64,000 nucleotides of DNA. Source: Kriegella aquimaris (GTDB lineage: Bacteria; Bacteroidota; Bacteroidia; Flavobacteriales; Flavobacteriaceae). The DNA lies in assembly GCF_900103215.1 (NCBI RefSeq), contig NZ_FNGV01000003.1:1-64000 (forward strand). The letters are read 5' to 3'. The notes beneath the pieces were generated by a model. The model was not told the DNA's origin and ran no database searches. It saw only the letters and a program-made list of their open reading frames with translations. The position numbers were made by a program, and so were the translations under genes. Each line of letters begins with the position of its first letter. Position 1 is the first letter of the stretch. This document shows positions 1-8,768 of the stretch, in pieces.

Positions 1-85
1 GATCTTGATTTTGAGCAATAGAATCATGATGATAGCTAAAGAAAACTAGCAGCGTGAAATAGTAGATAACATTCTTTTTCATCAT
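1..85 (-). CDS. Exported protein, N-terminus only (runs off window)
   Basis: Reading the minus strand from an ATG at 85 (or the adjacent ATG at 82) gives about 28 residues that form a signal peptide: lysines, a hydrophobic stretch (YYFTLLVFF) and a probable cleavage after SIAQ. The frame stays open to the window edge, so only the export signal is visible and the mature protein is unknown. The start lies just upstream of the dispersed repeat at 109-169. Confidence 0.55.
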   Translation of the reverse strand, partial: MMKKNVIYYFTLLVFFSYHHDSIAQNQD

Positions 86-108
86 AAATTATATTACTTA
101 CAACAAGC

Positions 109-169
109 GTATATGATTATTGATTATATACTCACTGTACAACTAAGATAGCAAATGCTCGTAAATAAG
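109..169. repeat. Dispersed 61-bp repeat, copy 1
   Basis: This stretch aligns without gaps to 3776-3836 in the same orientation, with roughly 48 of 61 positions identical by hand count. The best-conserved parts are the opening GTATAT, the core ACAACTAAG and the closing TAAATAAG. Both copies lie just beyond the stop codon of a minus-strand gene. Function is unknown; it could be a mobile-cassette edge or a degenerate intergenic repeat. Confidence 0.6.
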
Positions 170-222
170 TCGCTTCTATTTAAGAGCGCAGATTTATACC
201 GCTGTTATTTAGTCTTTTAGTT

Positions 223-603
223 TCATTTTTGTGAAAGTGTTGAAAACAACCATTTGATTAATTTTAAAATAAGCAGAAGAATAGGATGAAATAGTATAAT
301 CAAGAAAACCATGGCAGACTCATTAGAACCTGGAATCTGCTTGACCTGAATTGTTATTTGAATTAAAATGCCGGTAAAAATGAGATATAATATAGAATAC
401 CCTAAAATTGAAAAAAAGTAACCCCACCCCGAATCCTTAAATAAAATAAGTATAGAACTGAAGATTATATAGCAACCAAAAACAATACCTCCAATGTTCC
501 ACAAACTTTCAGCTTGGTCTTTACCAAAAATCAAAAGCGACAAAACTGTCAAAAGAAAAAATGCAAATGTCAGGTATAGTGGTTTAGAAAGGTATGAGAA
601 CAT
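223..603 (-). CDS. Small integral membrane protein, hypothetical
   Basis: The 126-residue protein is almost entirely hydrophobic, with about four predicted membrane segments (near residues 8-25, 35-55, 62-85 and 97-118) separated by short polar loops, including one with KDSGWG. No family is recognised. It stands alone on the minus strand in a very AT-rich patch with other small hypothetical genes. The ATG at 603 is used because the first membrane segment follows directly. Length, continuous hydrophobicity and an orderly topology favour a real gene, but the function is unknown. Confidence 0.55.
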   Translation of the reverse strand: MFSYLSKPLYLTFAFFLLTVLSLLIFGKDQAESLWNIGGIVFGCYIIFSSILILFKDSGWGYFFSILGYSILYLIFTGILIQITIQVKQIPGSNESAMVFLIILFHPILLLILKLIKWLFSTLSQK

Positions 604-849
604 CTATATCTTGAATTATGTTTTAATCAAATAAGTGTAATCGTGTGAAACACATTTTTCATTGTACCTAAGTGTTTGTATATGGTTAGTTACGTGGTTC
701 AGCATCTAATTTAGCAAATACAAACCAAATAGAACTCCGAAGCTCCGAGGTTCTTAAGTAGGCTTACATTAGCAATAAATTTATACAGTGTTGGGCAATC
801 GTTTTTTGTTTTTGTAAAAATACTATCGTCCTTTTTTAATAAGATTATA

Positions 850-2247
850 TTAAAGCGGACAGAAAGAAACTAAAACAGATTGAATGATGAAAAGGATGAT
901 GAAAGGTAAAACCAAATAGCCCATAATATCACGTGCTTGTATTTTAATACCTTTTGCCATTATTGGCAATACAAGTAACAAGAAAAAAGGTTGTAACATA
1001 TTACTTGAGCTTTCTCCATACGCCACAGATAGAGAGGCTCTTGCAATCATTGCAGTAATTTCTTCTGCAGGTAATCCTACACCTATTTCTTTTACGGCAT
1101 TAATTATACTTGGACCAACCACGGCAAATTCACCTCCGGCAGATGGAATTGCAAAATTGGCAATGGCCCCGGTTAAATAAGCGAAAAAAGGATAAGAACT
1201 CACACTCGCTTGCGATGCTAATACTTGTCCAAGTTTTTCACCTAACCCTGTATATAACATAATACCCATAATACCTGCATAAAAAGGGTACTGAAATAAT
1301 ATTCCAGAAATATTACTACTTGCTCGTTTCATTGAAATAACATAACGCATTGGTGTTTTATGCAGCAATAAACCGAGAATAAGGAAAATGAAAATCATGA
1401 TATTAAGATTCAAATCAAATCCTTTAGTCATAAAATGATAAAATATATAAACGAAGCCCATTACAACCACGATCATCTGAAGGATCACACTATTATTCAA
1501 GTTGTCAGAATACGATTTAAATGGCAATCTTAAACTTAAAGCCTCTTCTTTTATAGTTTGAGTATTTGAGGTTTCTTTACCGATCATTAAATTTGTTATT
1601 TCTTTATTATCTGCATTCCTAGGTCGAAGAAAAAGTAAAATTAATGGCGTTACAATAAGCAGGGTAACAAGCATTGTAATATTTAAGATTGACCCCAAAG
1701 TATAAGAGGTTGGGATAACTTCGGCCAATACACCAGATTTGATCAAAAAATTATTTTCTGTATTTAAAAGTAAAGGAATCGAACTTGATAACCCTGAAAC
1801 CCAGCCACCACCTGAAATATAAACACACGCAGTCAAAAAAGGATAGTTAACCTTTTTAACTCGTAATGCCAACTCCCTTGCTAAAACACAGGTAATCACT
1901 ATCCATCCAAAACTTACAAGGGTTAATAATAAACCGATTAAAACAACTAAAAAATATACCTGTTTTGGAGAATTAATATGTCGAGCAACGGAATCGATTC
2001 CTCTTTTAATTATAGGCGACAATGCGATGCTGAATCCAGTAATAATAATTAAAACCATTTGCATCGCAAACCCTAATAAATCAAAAAATCCATCATACCA
2101 TGAGATAATGATTTTTATTGGTGAGGTGCCTAACCAAAGAAAAGCTCCAAGAGCGGTTATAAAAGTTAAGAGTATTGCAAAAACAAATGCATTTGGCATA
2201 TATTTTAAAAATAGATGCGTTAGGTTTTTACCTAGTTTTTCAATCAT
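850..2247 (-). CDS. Short-chain fatty acid transporter, AtoE family
   Basis: This 465-residue inner-membrane protein has the features of the AtoE/SCFA_trans family, which imports acetoacetate, butyrate and similar short acids. The N-terminus contains LFLKYMPNAFVFAILLT, followed by a glycine-rich loop (YISGGGWVSGLSSSIPLLL near residue 145), a second conserved stretch with FAIPSAGGEFAVVGPSI (near 365) and a late segment with SVAYGESSSNMLQPFF (near 410). About eleven to twelve membrane segments are visible and the length is normal for the family. It has no co-directional neighbour close by, so it is probably transcribed alone. Nothing links it to the polysaccharide locus further right. Confidence 0.88.
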   Translation of the reverse strand: MIEKLGKNLTHLFLKYMPNAFVFAILLTFITALGAFLWLGTSPIKIIISWYDGFFDLLGFAMQMVLIIITGFSIALSPIIKRGIDSVARHINSPKQVYFLVVLIGLLLTLVSFGWIVITCVLARELALRVKKVNYPFLTACVYISGGGWVSGLSSSIPLLLNTENNFLIKSGVLAEVIPTSYTLGSILNITMLVTLLIVTPLILLFLRPRNADNKEITNLMIGKETSNTQTIKEEALSLRLPFKSYSDNLNNSVILQMIVVVMGFVYIFYHFMTKGFDLNLNIMIFIFLILGLLLHKTPMRYVISMKRASSNISGILFQYPFYAGIMGIMLYTGLGEKLGQVLASQASVSSYPFFAYLTGAIANFAIPSAGGEFAVVGPSIINAVKEIGVGLPAEEITAMIARASLSVAYGESSSNMLQPFFLLLVLPIMAKGIKIQARDIMGYLVLPFIILFIIQSVLVSFCPL

Positions 2248-2396
2248 GTTTAACTTTTAAATGTTGCCCTACGGCTAAGCAATGATTTCGGCTTGGAAAA
2301 CCGGCAAGATTTTTCAAGTTTGAAATCAAGCTAGCTTAAAGTTAGTATTTTGTAAAATAGCAAAGAGGTAAAGCTGAATCATGAGCGTTTTTACCC

Positions 2397-2987
2397 TTAG
2401 TTTTTATTAATCATATTTTTAAAGCCTTCCATCAAATCCACTAGCCTTTGCATTTCCTCAAAACCTTGAGACTTTAGGGAAATATATATTTTAGGAGCGA
2501 AACTGCTATAAATTGTATATTTTTTATTTTGATGTAGTCTGAAGTGGTAAGTTTGACCCGCAGAAATAGCTAGCGGCAAGGTTGTATTTTCTTTATTCTC
2601 CAAATTTAGTTTGGCCTTATCGATTTTAAATTTTTCTTTGCTTATACAAGTATTTAAAAATTTCCAATACCGAGAATATTCATTTTTTTTTAATCTCCCT
2701 CTTTTTATTTTAGGCTTTAATTCGGATCCAACAGATTCAGAAACTTTATATAATTTTACCTGTCCATTATTCAGATAAACAATAAGATCAGAATCCAGTC
2801 CTTTTATCGGATAACTAGAATAACCAATTTGAATAATTAATGCATTTCGGTCTTTCAATTTCAGTATTTCAATATACTTGTTTTCCTCGGTGCTTTTTCC
2901 TTCAAATTTAATTTCCTTTATTTGAGAATTTTGAGAACAAATAATCATGGGACTGAAAATAAAGAAATATAATAAAAGTTTTTTCAT
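2397..2987 (-). CDS. Exported hypothetical protein
   Basis: The 196-residue protein begins with a clear signal peptide (MKKLLLYFFIFSPMIICSQ) and would be exported to the periplasm or envelope. The mature part is lysine-rich and predicted mainly beta in its first half, with a basic patch KPKIKRGRLKK near residue 93. No catalytic motif or family is recognised. It lies between the AtoE gene and a gene-poor stretch and has no operon partners. The well-formed signal peptide supports a real gene; the role is unknown. Confidence 0.55.
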   Translation of the reverse strand: MKKLLLYFFIFSPMIICSQNSQIKEIKFEGKSTEENKYIEILKLKDRNALIIQIGYSSYPIKGLDSDLIVYLNNGQVKLYKVSESVGSELKPKIKRGRLKKNEYSRYWKFLNTCISKEKFKIDKAKLNLENKENTTLPLAISAGQTYHFRLHQNKKYTIYSSFAPKIYISLKSQGFEEMQRLVDLMEGFKNMINKN

Positions 2988-3374
2988 ATAATTGGAAACT
3001 CCCGAGCTATGTGTAGTGCGGAGCAGAGAACCGCTAACAGTTCTGTCATTTCCAGTAGCAAAGGCTTTTTGTTTTTTCTTTTTCTGTCCAAATCGAACCC
3101 AAACGCTTCGGGACCTAAAATTTTATGTCTCTATAAATATACATAGACCTTGCCGGATAAGGCGCAAGTCTGGATTAATTATAGCCATCTTTGTTGCCAT
3201 TTCGTTGTTTTTTTACTCAATTTAGATTCAATTTATTCTTTTACAGATATCGATTGAGTTAGGCTGGTTCATTCTTCCATAAGGTTTTCAATTCCAATAG
3301 AGTAAGAGCTTGTATTTTATAATAAATCAATAAATTGCCTTTTAATTTGACAAAATCTTCAGTATATTCATTGT
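2988..3374. other. Gene-poor stretch with cassette-like motif
   Basis: No convincing gene is seen here. An open plus-strand frame at 2992-3225 has low-complexity, arginine- and phenylalanine-rich content and looks accidental. The segment 3179-3204 (TTATAGCC, then GTTGCCATTTCG) resembles 781-801 (TTATACAG, then GTTGGGCAATCG), and an imperfect hairpin CTTGCC/GGCGCAAG lies at 3149-3168. From memory, similar TTATA-N-GTTG ends occur beside short hypothetical gene cassettes in Flavobacteria; that is recognition, not a search result. Confidence 0.35.
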
Positions 3375-3533
3375 ATGGATTTACAAGAATTTATAAAAAA
3401 TACAAATGGTTTAAATATTGCTATGGCTTCAGTTATTGCAGTTGCTTTACTTTGGACTATTGTAGCTCACTTTAACAATAGAGGTAGGAACTTTCGAAGT
3501 AGTAGGAATAGAAGAGCAAGAAAACAGTTCTAG
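3375..3533 (+). CDS. 52-residue single-pass membrane protein, hypothetical
   Basis: An ATG at 3375 opens 52 codons ending at TAG 3531-3533. The product has a short polar N-terminus (MDLQEFIKNTNG), one hydrophobic helix (IAMASVIAVALLWTIVA, about residues 14-31) and a strongly basic tail (RGRNFRSSRNRRARKQF). That is the layout of a small inner-membrane protein with a cytoplasmic basic tail. It is the only plus-strand gene in this patch. No family is recognised and the call rests on the organised topology alone. Confidence 0.4.
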   Translation: MDLQEFIKNTNGLNIAMASVIAVALLWTIVAHFNNRGRNFRSSRNRRARKQF

Positions 3534-3648
3534 AAGGTTATACCTTGTCCTCTTGCGTACCGTTTTTTTCTATTCTGTGTGATAGAAAAGTCCCTATGGA
3601 TGTTTTTGCACATATCAAAAAAAAAATCGACTGTTGTGTTGTCAGTAT

Positions 3649-3783
3649 TTAATTCCGTCCAAGTGGGAAGTTATGCGTTTTGCTCTTCAAAATCCCTTTC
3701 CCCATTCTCATAGCCTCCATTTGTCCATCGGCTGATTCTGAAGGAAAGGTTTCCTTACAATGAATGGCAATAATTGTATATAA
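3649..3783 (-). pseudogene. Possible 3' remnant of a gene
   Basis: On the minus strand a frame is open from 3783 to a TAA at 3651-3649. It encodes about 44 residues including CKETFPSESADGQMEAM and ending KTHNFPLGRN. The balanced amino-acid content looks more like coding sequence than the surrounding AT-rich DNA. The frame is closed upstream by a TGA at 3786-3784 and has no start before internal methionines, so it would be the tail of a broken gene. Its upstream edge meets the 61-bp repeat. No family is recognised. Confidence 0.25.
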
Positions 3784-3836
3784 TCATTGATCATATACAC
3801 ACTATACAACTAAGGTAATATATCTTAATAAATAAG
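3776..3836. repeat. Dispersed 61-bp repeat, copy 2
   Basis: This is the partner of 109-169, same orientation, no gaps, about 79 percent identical by eye. It ends 15 bp before the stop codon of the HAD gene. Together the two copies bracket the AT-rich patch that carries the AtoE transporter and the small hypothetical genes. Confidence 0.6.
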
Positions 3837-3851
3837 AACCCTAACCATAGT

Positions 3852-4502
3852 TTACCCCAAGTTTTGTAGAAAAGTATCGGTAATTTCCGAATAGTCGTTA
3901 ATGATGCAATGGGCATCCGTTAATTTATTGCGGTTTTCGGTATTGGGTATGGCAATACATAGCATTCCGGCAGCGACTGCCGACCGTACCCCGTTTTCCG
4001 AATCTTCAATCACCACGCAGGCCTCGCATTTTACGCCCAGCTTTTCAGCGGTCAGTACATAAGGTTCCGGGTCTGGTTTGCCCCGCTTGACATCTTCAGA
4101 GCTCACTACCACCTGAAAACGATTTTCTAGTTGCAATTGGTCCACCACCGTTTGTACTTCTTTAATTGTAGAACTGGTCGTCAACGCCAAGGTATATTTT
4201 TGATACAGCCGTTCGATCAATGCAACCACCCCGGGATACACCTTTAAATTATCGGCGATAAGGGCTTGGTACAATACAGATTTATCGGCAATGAGCGAAG
4301 TTACGCTCTGATTTTTGAGCTGAAAGTCACGAATCAAATCAACAAAGGCGGCCGCATCTGTTCGGCCAAGACAATACTGGCGATAGATTTCGGGAGTAAT
4401 TTTCAACCCGACTTTTTTAAACGCTTTTTGGGTAGCCAGCTCATGCAGGTCTTCATCATCGGTGATGACGCCATTCATATCAAAAATTACGGTAGTTATC
4501 AT
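3852..4502 (-). CDS. HAD-superfamily phosphatase/phosphomutase, beta-PGM-like
   Basis: This 216-residue cytosolic protein is a HAD hydrolase of the beta-phosphoglucomutase-like group (subfamily IA cap). Visible motifs are the nucleophile motif FDMNGV (Asp8), motif II TTSST (109-112), motif III lysine in RGKPDPEPY (Lys142) and motif IV VIEDSENGV (Asp167). The second acid of motif I, normally Asp, is Asn10 here; in phosphatases and phosphomutases that Asp is the general acid/base, so turnover or substrate class may differ. It is the last gene of a minus-strand unit with an aldolase (36-bp gap) and a metallophosphoesterase, which suggests a sugar-phosphate or keto-acid substrate. Length is typical. 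Confidence 0.82.
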   Translation of the reverse strand: MITTVIFDMNGVITDDEDLHELATQKAFKKVGLKITPEIYRQYCLGRTDAAAFVDLIRDFQLKNQSVTSLIADKSVLYQALIADNLKVYPGVVALIERLYQKYTLALTTSSTIKEVQTVVDQLQLENRFQVVVSSEDVKRGKPDPEPYVLTAEKLGVKCEACVVIEDSENGVRSAVAAGMLCIAIPNTENRNKLTDAHCIINDYSEITDTFLQNLG

Positions 4503-4538
4503 GCTGGTAATTTAAAAAATCAATTCCACAAAGGCTTT

Positions 4539-5462
4539 TTAAGCTTTTGAATTATCATGTGCCAGTCTTTTTTCCAGTTGCAGCACATGCGCAATGTGCT
4601 TATCCGCTATTGCTTGGTGCAGTGTATCAAAGGGCAACGCGGGACTCCGCACATTCGGTGTCGGGTAAATACCTTGCCGGTACAACAACCGTTTAAAAAA
4701 ATGCACTGAAATGTCTAAATGTTGATTCGAAAATGCCAAAACGGGTAGTATTTGCAAAAACAAGTGTTCGGCCTCCTTCTGTTTCCCGGTCTCGAAAAGA
4801 CGGTAAATGGAAGTGTATATCAAATGCATTCCGGTCGGCATAAAGGCATGCACTCCCCTTTGAAGCCCTTCCATCATTTGTGAAACCGCCCACCCCCCAC
4901 TGATATGTAAGTTACCTTGGGTCAATTCCAAAATCCGGGAATATTTCACCCCCGCAGGAACGGTTTCAATTTTTAAGCAACGAAAAGCTTCAATGTTTTC
5001 AAAGAGGTCACAGATCAATTCGTCTTTGAGTCCATAACCCGAAGCATCCCAATCTTGCAGCATAATCATTTTGGGGTCGAGATCGGCCAATTCCATAAAG
5101 TGCTTCCGAAACTGAGCTTCGTTTTCAAAGGGAATTTGAAACAGCACATTGGTGCACCCCATATTCAGATACGCCTTTAACAACTTTTTACTCTTGTGCA
5201 GGTCCGTTTCCCCGGCACCTGCGATAACGGGTACGCGGCCACCCACCGTTTCCAAAACGGCTTCGACCATTTTTAAGCGCTCCTGCTCCGATAATTTATA
5301 GACTTCCGCGGCCATTGCAGGCACCAAGAAACCGGCAACGCCAGCTTTTAAGGCTTCGGCTACATTGCCGTTCAAGGCCTTTAAATCAATAGTATCCCCT
5401 TCTGTGAAAGGCGTATTCAATACCGTCACGATACCTTTAAGGGGATATAATTGTTTCTTCAT
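4539..5462 (-). CDS. DapA/NanA-fold class I aldolase, divergent
   Basis: The 307-residue cytosolic protein belongs to the dihydrodipicolinate synthase/N-acetylneuraminate lyase family, which uses a Schiff-base lysine to cleave or form 2-keto acids. Lys164 in FRCLKIETVP fits the Schiff-base position, and the strand IVTVLNTPF near residue 11 is the usual start of the barrel. The canonical GTTGE motif is AMAAEVYKLS here (residues 49-58), and the region that usually carries the catalytic Tyr (YNxP) reads MLQDWDASGYG (134-144). The substrate therefore cannot be taken as either classical one. It sits between a HAD phosphatase and a secreted metallophosphoesterase, 36 and 45 bp away, probably as one operon. 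Confidence 0.8.
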   Translation of the reverse strand: MKKQLYPLKGIVTVLNTPFTEGDTIDLKALNGNVAEALKAGVAGFLVPAMAAEVYKLSEQERLKMVEAVLETVGGRVPVIAGAGETDLHKSKKLLKAYLNMGCTNVLFQIPFENEAQFRKHFMELADLDPKMIMLQDWDASGYGLKDELICDLFENIEAFRCLKIETVPAGVKYSRILELTQGNLHISGGWAVSQMMEGLQRGVHAFMPTGMHLIYTSIYRLFETGKQKEAEHLFLQILPVLAFSNQHLDISVHFFKRLLYRQGIYPTPNVRSPALPFDTLHQAIADKHIAHVLQLEKRLAHDNSKA

Positions 5463-5507
5463 GTTATATTCTAAAATTGGCGGTTAAATCGGCAATTCTG
5501 TAGGAAC

Positions 5508-6659
5508 TTATTTGGTCTTTCTTCGTTTGACTTTTATAGTATCGAATTCGTTTCCATCAATATCGATGACATGCAACACCGCATCTTTTTCGTTGACCTC
5601 AATATTCATAAAATGCTCGATTTTCTTATAGCTTACCGTTTCGGGTTGTACGGCGTCGATATCGTACAACGGCGCCCCGGCTCCGGCAGAAGTAATAAAG
5701 TGAACGCCATTGTCCTTCGCATGGTGGTAATGATGGTCATGCCCATTTATAAAGGCTTGCACCCCGTGCCTTTTAAAAATATCGCCCCAAAATTCACGTA
5801 CCATTTTTGATTCCGCTACGCGGCTTTTCTTTACACTATACAGTGGCAAATGCTGAAAAATAAAAATAAACCCTGCCTGTCTGTTCAATTTCAACACCTC
5901 TTCAAGCCATTTTTTTTGGGTCTTCATATAATCAATTCCCGATTCGTGCCAATAGGCATCTTTCATTTCATCGGAGGTAAAAGCGGGAATGGTGGTGCGC
6001 AACCCTTCACTATCCAACACTACAAATAAAGCGTCCCCTACGGTAAAATAGTAATAGCGCTCGTTATTCGGCAAATCAAAAAAGTCATAATAATAGGGAG
6101 AATCCTTCTCATGGTTTCCCAACACGGGATAGTACGGTGTATTCCGCATAAAATCTTCATTGATTTCAAAAAAGGACTCCCAGTCCTTCATAGAAAGTCC
6201 ATTGGCAACCAAATCACCGGAATTCACAATAAACCTCGGATTGACCTTCTGTACTTGTTCTATAATTTTTTTATGGACATTATTTCTGCTACGGGTATCC
6301 CCAATCGCCACAAAATTAAAAGGAACACTCTTTTCCGGGTAGGTCGTTAGGGTGCCTTTGCCTTCATCCGTGCCATCATTGAGCACATCATAAGAATAGG
6401 TCGTATTGGGTTCCAAATTTGCCATATAAACCTTATGCTGCTTATAATCGCGAATGGTATCATTTTTTCCATTGCCATCGGTAACGATGACCTCGCCCTC
6501 AAGCGTAGACCAAGTGACCGCTGCATCTTCCATGCTCATCTGCTGGATATATGGGCCAAAGGCGATTTTTTGCTGTTCTTGTGCGCTCAATTTGAAAATG
6601 GATACCTGCACAAGAAAAATAATTACAATTAGTTGCTTCATTGGCTTACATTGTGACAT
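5508..6659 (-). CDS. Secreted metallophosphoesterase, purple acid phosphatase-like
   Basis: The protein has a signal peptide ending in LSAQ (about residue 27), a beta-sandwich resembling the N-terminal domain of purple acid phosphatases (30-110), then a calcineurin-like domain. Metal-binding motifs are GDTR (120-123), GDL (148-150), GNHE (181-184), FQH (His270) and GHDHH (306-310). It would hydrolyse phosphate esters in the periplasm or outside the cell. The first methionine is at 6659, but MKQL starting at 6641 begins directly at the signal peptide and is the likelier start. It is first in a minus-strand unit with an aldolase and a HAD phosphatase, and divergent from fucI. Confidence 0.85.
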   Translation of the reverse strand: MSQCKPMKQLIVIIFLVQVSIFKLSAQEQQKIAFGPYIQQMSMEDAAVTWSTLEGEVIVTDGNGKNDTIRDYKQHKVYMANLEPNTTYSYDVLNDGTDEGKGTLTTYPEKSVPFNFVAIGDTRSRNNVHKKIIEQVQKVNPRFIVNSGDLVANGLSMKDWESFFEINEDFMRNTPYYPVLGNHEKDSPYYYDFFDLPNNERYYYFTVGDALFVVLDSEGLRTTIPAFTSDEMKDAYWHESGIDYMKTQKKWLEEVLKLNRQAGFIFIFQHLPLYSVKKSRVAESKMVREFWGDIFKRHGVQAFINGHDHHYHHAKDNGVHFITSAGAGAPLYDIDAVQPETVSYKKIEHFMNIEVNEKDAVLHVIDIDGNEFDTIKVKRRKTK

Positions 6660-6980
6660 ATAAAAAAATTTAAGGGATGATTGAAAAAAGAAATAGAATG
6701 AAAAAAACAGTGTATTTCGATGGTTAAAAAGCGGTACTTGTCTGCGTAGATTACTTGGCTACGCCTGTATAAACAAATATATCTCTTTTTAAAAAAAACC
6801 GATTATAATATTTTGTTCAAAACCCATGGTATTTTGTCACACGATTTATTTATTTAGCTATATTTTCGTTATTTAAGTTAAAATTCCAATATATATTTCC
6901 TTTTAAAATGGGGAATTTATTAATGGAACAAAACGGAATCAACGCATAAAAACAATTCATAAAATTTAAACAGGAACAAA
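6660..6980. other. Divergent intergenic region upstream of fucI
   Basis: This 321-bp AT-rich region separates the minus-strand phosphoesterase operon from fucI. It contains long A tracts and two TTTG boxes (6812-6815, 6833-6836), the second of which may belong to a fucI promoter. No small gene or hairpin terminator was seen. Confidence 0.5.
6833..6866 (+). promoter_or_regulatory. Candidate fucI promoter
   Basis: TTTG at 6833-6836 is followed after 22 bp by TATATTTT at 6859-6866. This resembles the Bacteroidetes -33/-7 pattern TTTG/TAnnTTTG with one mismatch in the -7 box. It lies about 115 bp before the fucI start. Confidence 0.3.
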
Positions 6981-8768
6981 ATGGCAAACCGATTAATAGG
7001 TAGACTACCAAAAGTGGGAATTAGACCCGTAATTGACGGGCGTGAAAGAGGGGTTCGCGAATCGCTGGAATCACAATGCATGGAAATGGCTAAAAATGCC
7101 GCCAAGCTGATTGAAGAAAATTTAAGGTTTCCCAGTGGCGAAAAAGTGGAATGTGTTATCGCCGATACCAATATCGGAGGTGTTGCCGAAGCAGCATTAT
7201 GTGCCGATAAGTTTGAGCGCGAAGGCGTTACCGTCTCTTTGACCGTTACCCCCGCCTGGTGCTATGGCACTGAAGTGATGGATGCCGACCCTAATACGGT
7301 AAAGGCAATTTGGGGATTTAACGGTACCGAACGCCCTGGGGCCGTTTATCTTGCAGCAGCCTTGGCAGGATACGCCCAAAAAGGATTACCCGCATTCAGT
7401 ATTTACGGTCGTGAAGTACAAGATACTGGAGATACCGAAATTCATGACGATGTCAAAGAAAAAATTCTACGCTTTGTAAAGGCCGGTTTGGCGGTTGCCC
7501 AAATGAAAGGCAAATCATACCTGTCACTTGGTTATTCTTCCATGGGCATCGTAGGATCGATGGTCGATCAAAATTTCTTTCACGATTATTTGGGCATGCG
7601 TACCGAATTTGTAGATCAAACCGAGGTTACACGGAGAATCGAAGAGGAAATCTATGACAAAGAGGAGTACGAAAAAGCGTTGCAGTGGACGTATGAAAAT
7701 TGTAAAGAAGGAAAAGATTACAATATTGAAGCGCTAAAAGGAGACAAGAAACGGAAGGAATGGGAATGGGAAATTGTCGTTAAAATGACCTTGATCATCC
7801 GTGACCTTATGATCGGAAATCCAAAATTAAAGGAAATGGGGCATGGTGAAGAAGCTTTTGGAAGAAATGCCATAGCGGCAGGTTTTCAAGGCCAACGGCA
7901 ATGGACCGATCATATGCCGAACGGAGATTTTCCCGAAGCCATATTAAATTCCTCTTTCGATTGGAACGGAATACGTCAGGCCTTTATGGTCGCCACCGAA
8001 AATGATAGTCTGAACGGCGTCTCCATGCTTTTCGGACATTTGTTGACCAATACGGCCCAAATTTTCTCCGATGTGAGAACATACTGGAGTCCTGAATCAG
8101 TAAAACGAGTCACCGGAAAAGAGTTGACAGGAAAAGCAAAAGACGGTATTATCCATTTGATCAATTCAGGATCCACGACCTTGGATGCCACGGCCCAACA
8201 GCGAAATGAAGCGGGAGCGCCAGCAATGAAACCTTTTTGGGAAATTACCGAACAAGAAGCCAAAAAATGTTTGGATGCTACCCTATGGCCACAAGCGGTT
8301 AAAGAATATTTTAGAGGTGGCGGTTATTCTTCCCAATTCAAGACGGATGGGGAAATGCCCGTGACCATGTGCCGTATCAATTTGGTCAAAGGTGTCGGAC
8401 CGGTTTTACAAATAGCCGAAGGCTGGACCGTAGTTTTAGATGATGATGTGCACAAAACATTGGACGATAGAACCAACCCTACCTGGCCAACGACCTGGTT
8501 CGCACCCATTACTACCGGTAAAGGTGCTTTTAAAGATGTCTATACGGTAATGGCCAATTGGGGTGCCAATCACGGCGCCATAAGTTATGGTCATATTGGT
8601 GCCGATTTGATTTCCTTGGCTTCGATGCTACGAATACCGGTAAATATGCATAATGTAGCTGAAAGCGATGTTTTTAGACCCGCTTTATGGTCATCATTCG
8701 GTACAGACAAAGAAGGACAAGACTATAGAGCTTGCCAAGCTTATGGACCGCTATATGGGATAAAATAG
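6981..8768 (+). CDS. fucI: L-fucose isomerase
   Basis: The 595-residue protein matches L-fucose isomerase along its length (E. coli FucI is about 591 residues). It interconverts L-fucose and L-fuculose in the cytosol and often also handles D-arabinose. Recognisable segments are [20 protein letters not shown] near the start, [16 protein letters not shown] (182-197), [16 protein letters not shown] (301-316), [11 protein letters not shown] (320-330) and ATENDSLNG (338-346). Glu319 and Asp342 lie in the motifs that carry the Mn-binding acids, and [13 protein letters not shown] near the C-terminus carries the conserved histidines. No fuculokinase or fuculose-phosphate aldolase follows, so the remaining fucose steps must lie elsewhere or in unusual genes here. 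A terminator hairpin follows 79 bp after the stop. Confidence 0.96.
   Translation: MANRLIGRLPKVGIRPVIDGRERGVRESLESQCMEMAKNAAKLIEENLRFPSGEKVECVIADTNIGGVAEAALCADKFEREGVTVSLTVTPAWCYGTEVMDADPNTVKAIWGFNGTERPGAVYLAAALAGYAQKGLPAFSIYGREVQDTGDTEIHDDVKEKILRFVKAGLAVAQMKGKSYLSLGYSSMGIVGSMVDQNFFHDYLGMRTEFVDQTEVTRRIEEEIYDKEEYEKALQWTYENCKEGKDYNIEALKGDKKRKEWEWEIVVKMTLIIRDLMIGNPKLKEMGHGEEAFGRNAIAAGFQGQRQWTDHMPNGDFPEAILNSSFDWNGIRQAFMVATENDSLNGVSMLFGHLLTNTAQIFSDVRTYWSPESVKRVTGKELTGKAKDGIIHLINSGSTTLDATAQQRNEAGAPAMKPFWEITEQEAKKCLDATLWPQAVKEYFRGGGYSSQFKTDGEMPVTMCRINLVKGVGPVLQIAEGWTVVLDDDVHKTLDDRTNPTWPTTWFAPITTGKGAFKDVYTVMANWGANHGAISYGHIGADLISLASMLRIPVNMHNVAESDVFRPALWSSFGTDKEGQDYRACQAYGPLYGIK

Larger units (their letters stand above)
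3534..3851. other. Gene-poor stretch with gene remnant and repeat
   Basis: No intact gene is seen. The stretch holds a possible minus-strand coding remnant (3649-3783), the second copy of the 61-bp repeat (3776-3836) and a run of ten A residues near 3619. It lies downstream of the minus-strand HAD gene, so it should also contain that operon's transcription end, but no strong terminator hairpin was found. Confidence 0.4.

Noticed and set aside
671-745. attC-like folded site between the first two genes
   Set aside because: GTTTGTAT/ATACAAAC arms and an imperfect palindrome nearby are visible, but no integrase or clear core sites were found; mentioned only within the cassette finding.
2992-3225. 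77-residue plus-strand open frame
   Set aside because: Composition is low-complexity with phenylalanine and arginine clusters, it overlaps a cassette-like end motif and has no organised topology or signal peptide; judged accidental.
4539-5462. Calling this nanA or dapA
   Set aside because: The Schiff-base lysine is present but both diagnostic substrate motifs differ, so a gene symbol would be misleading.
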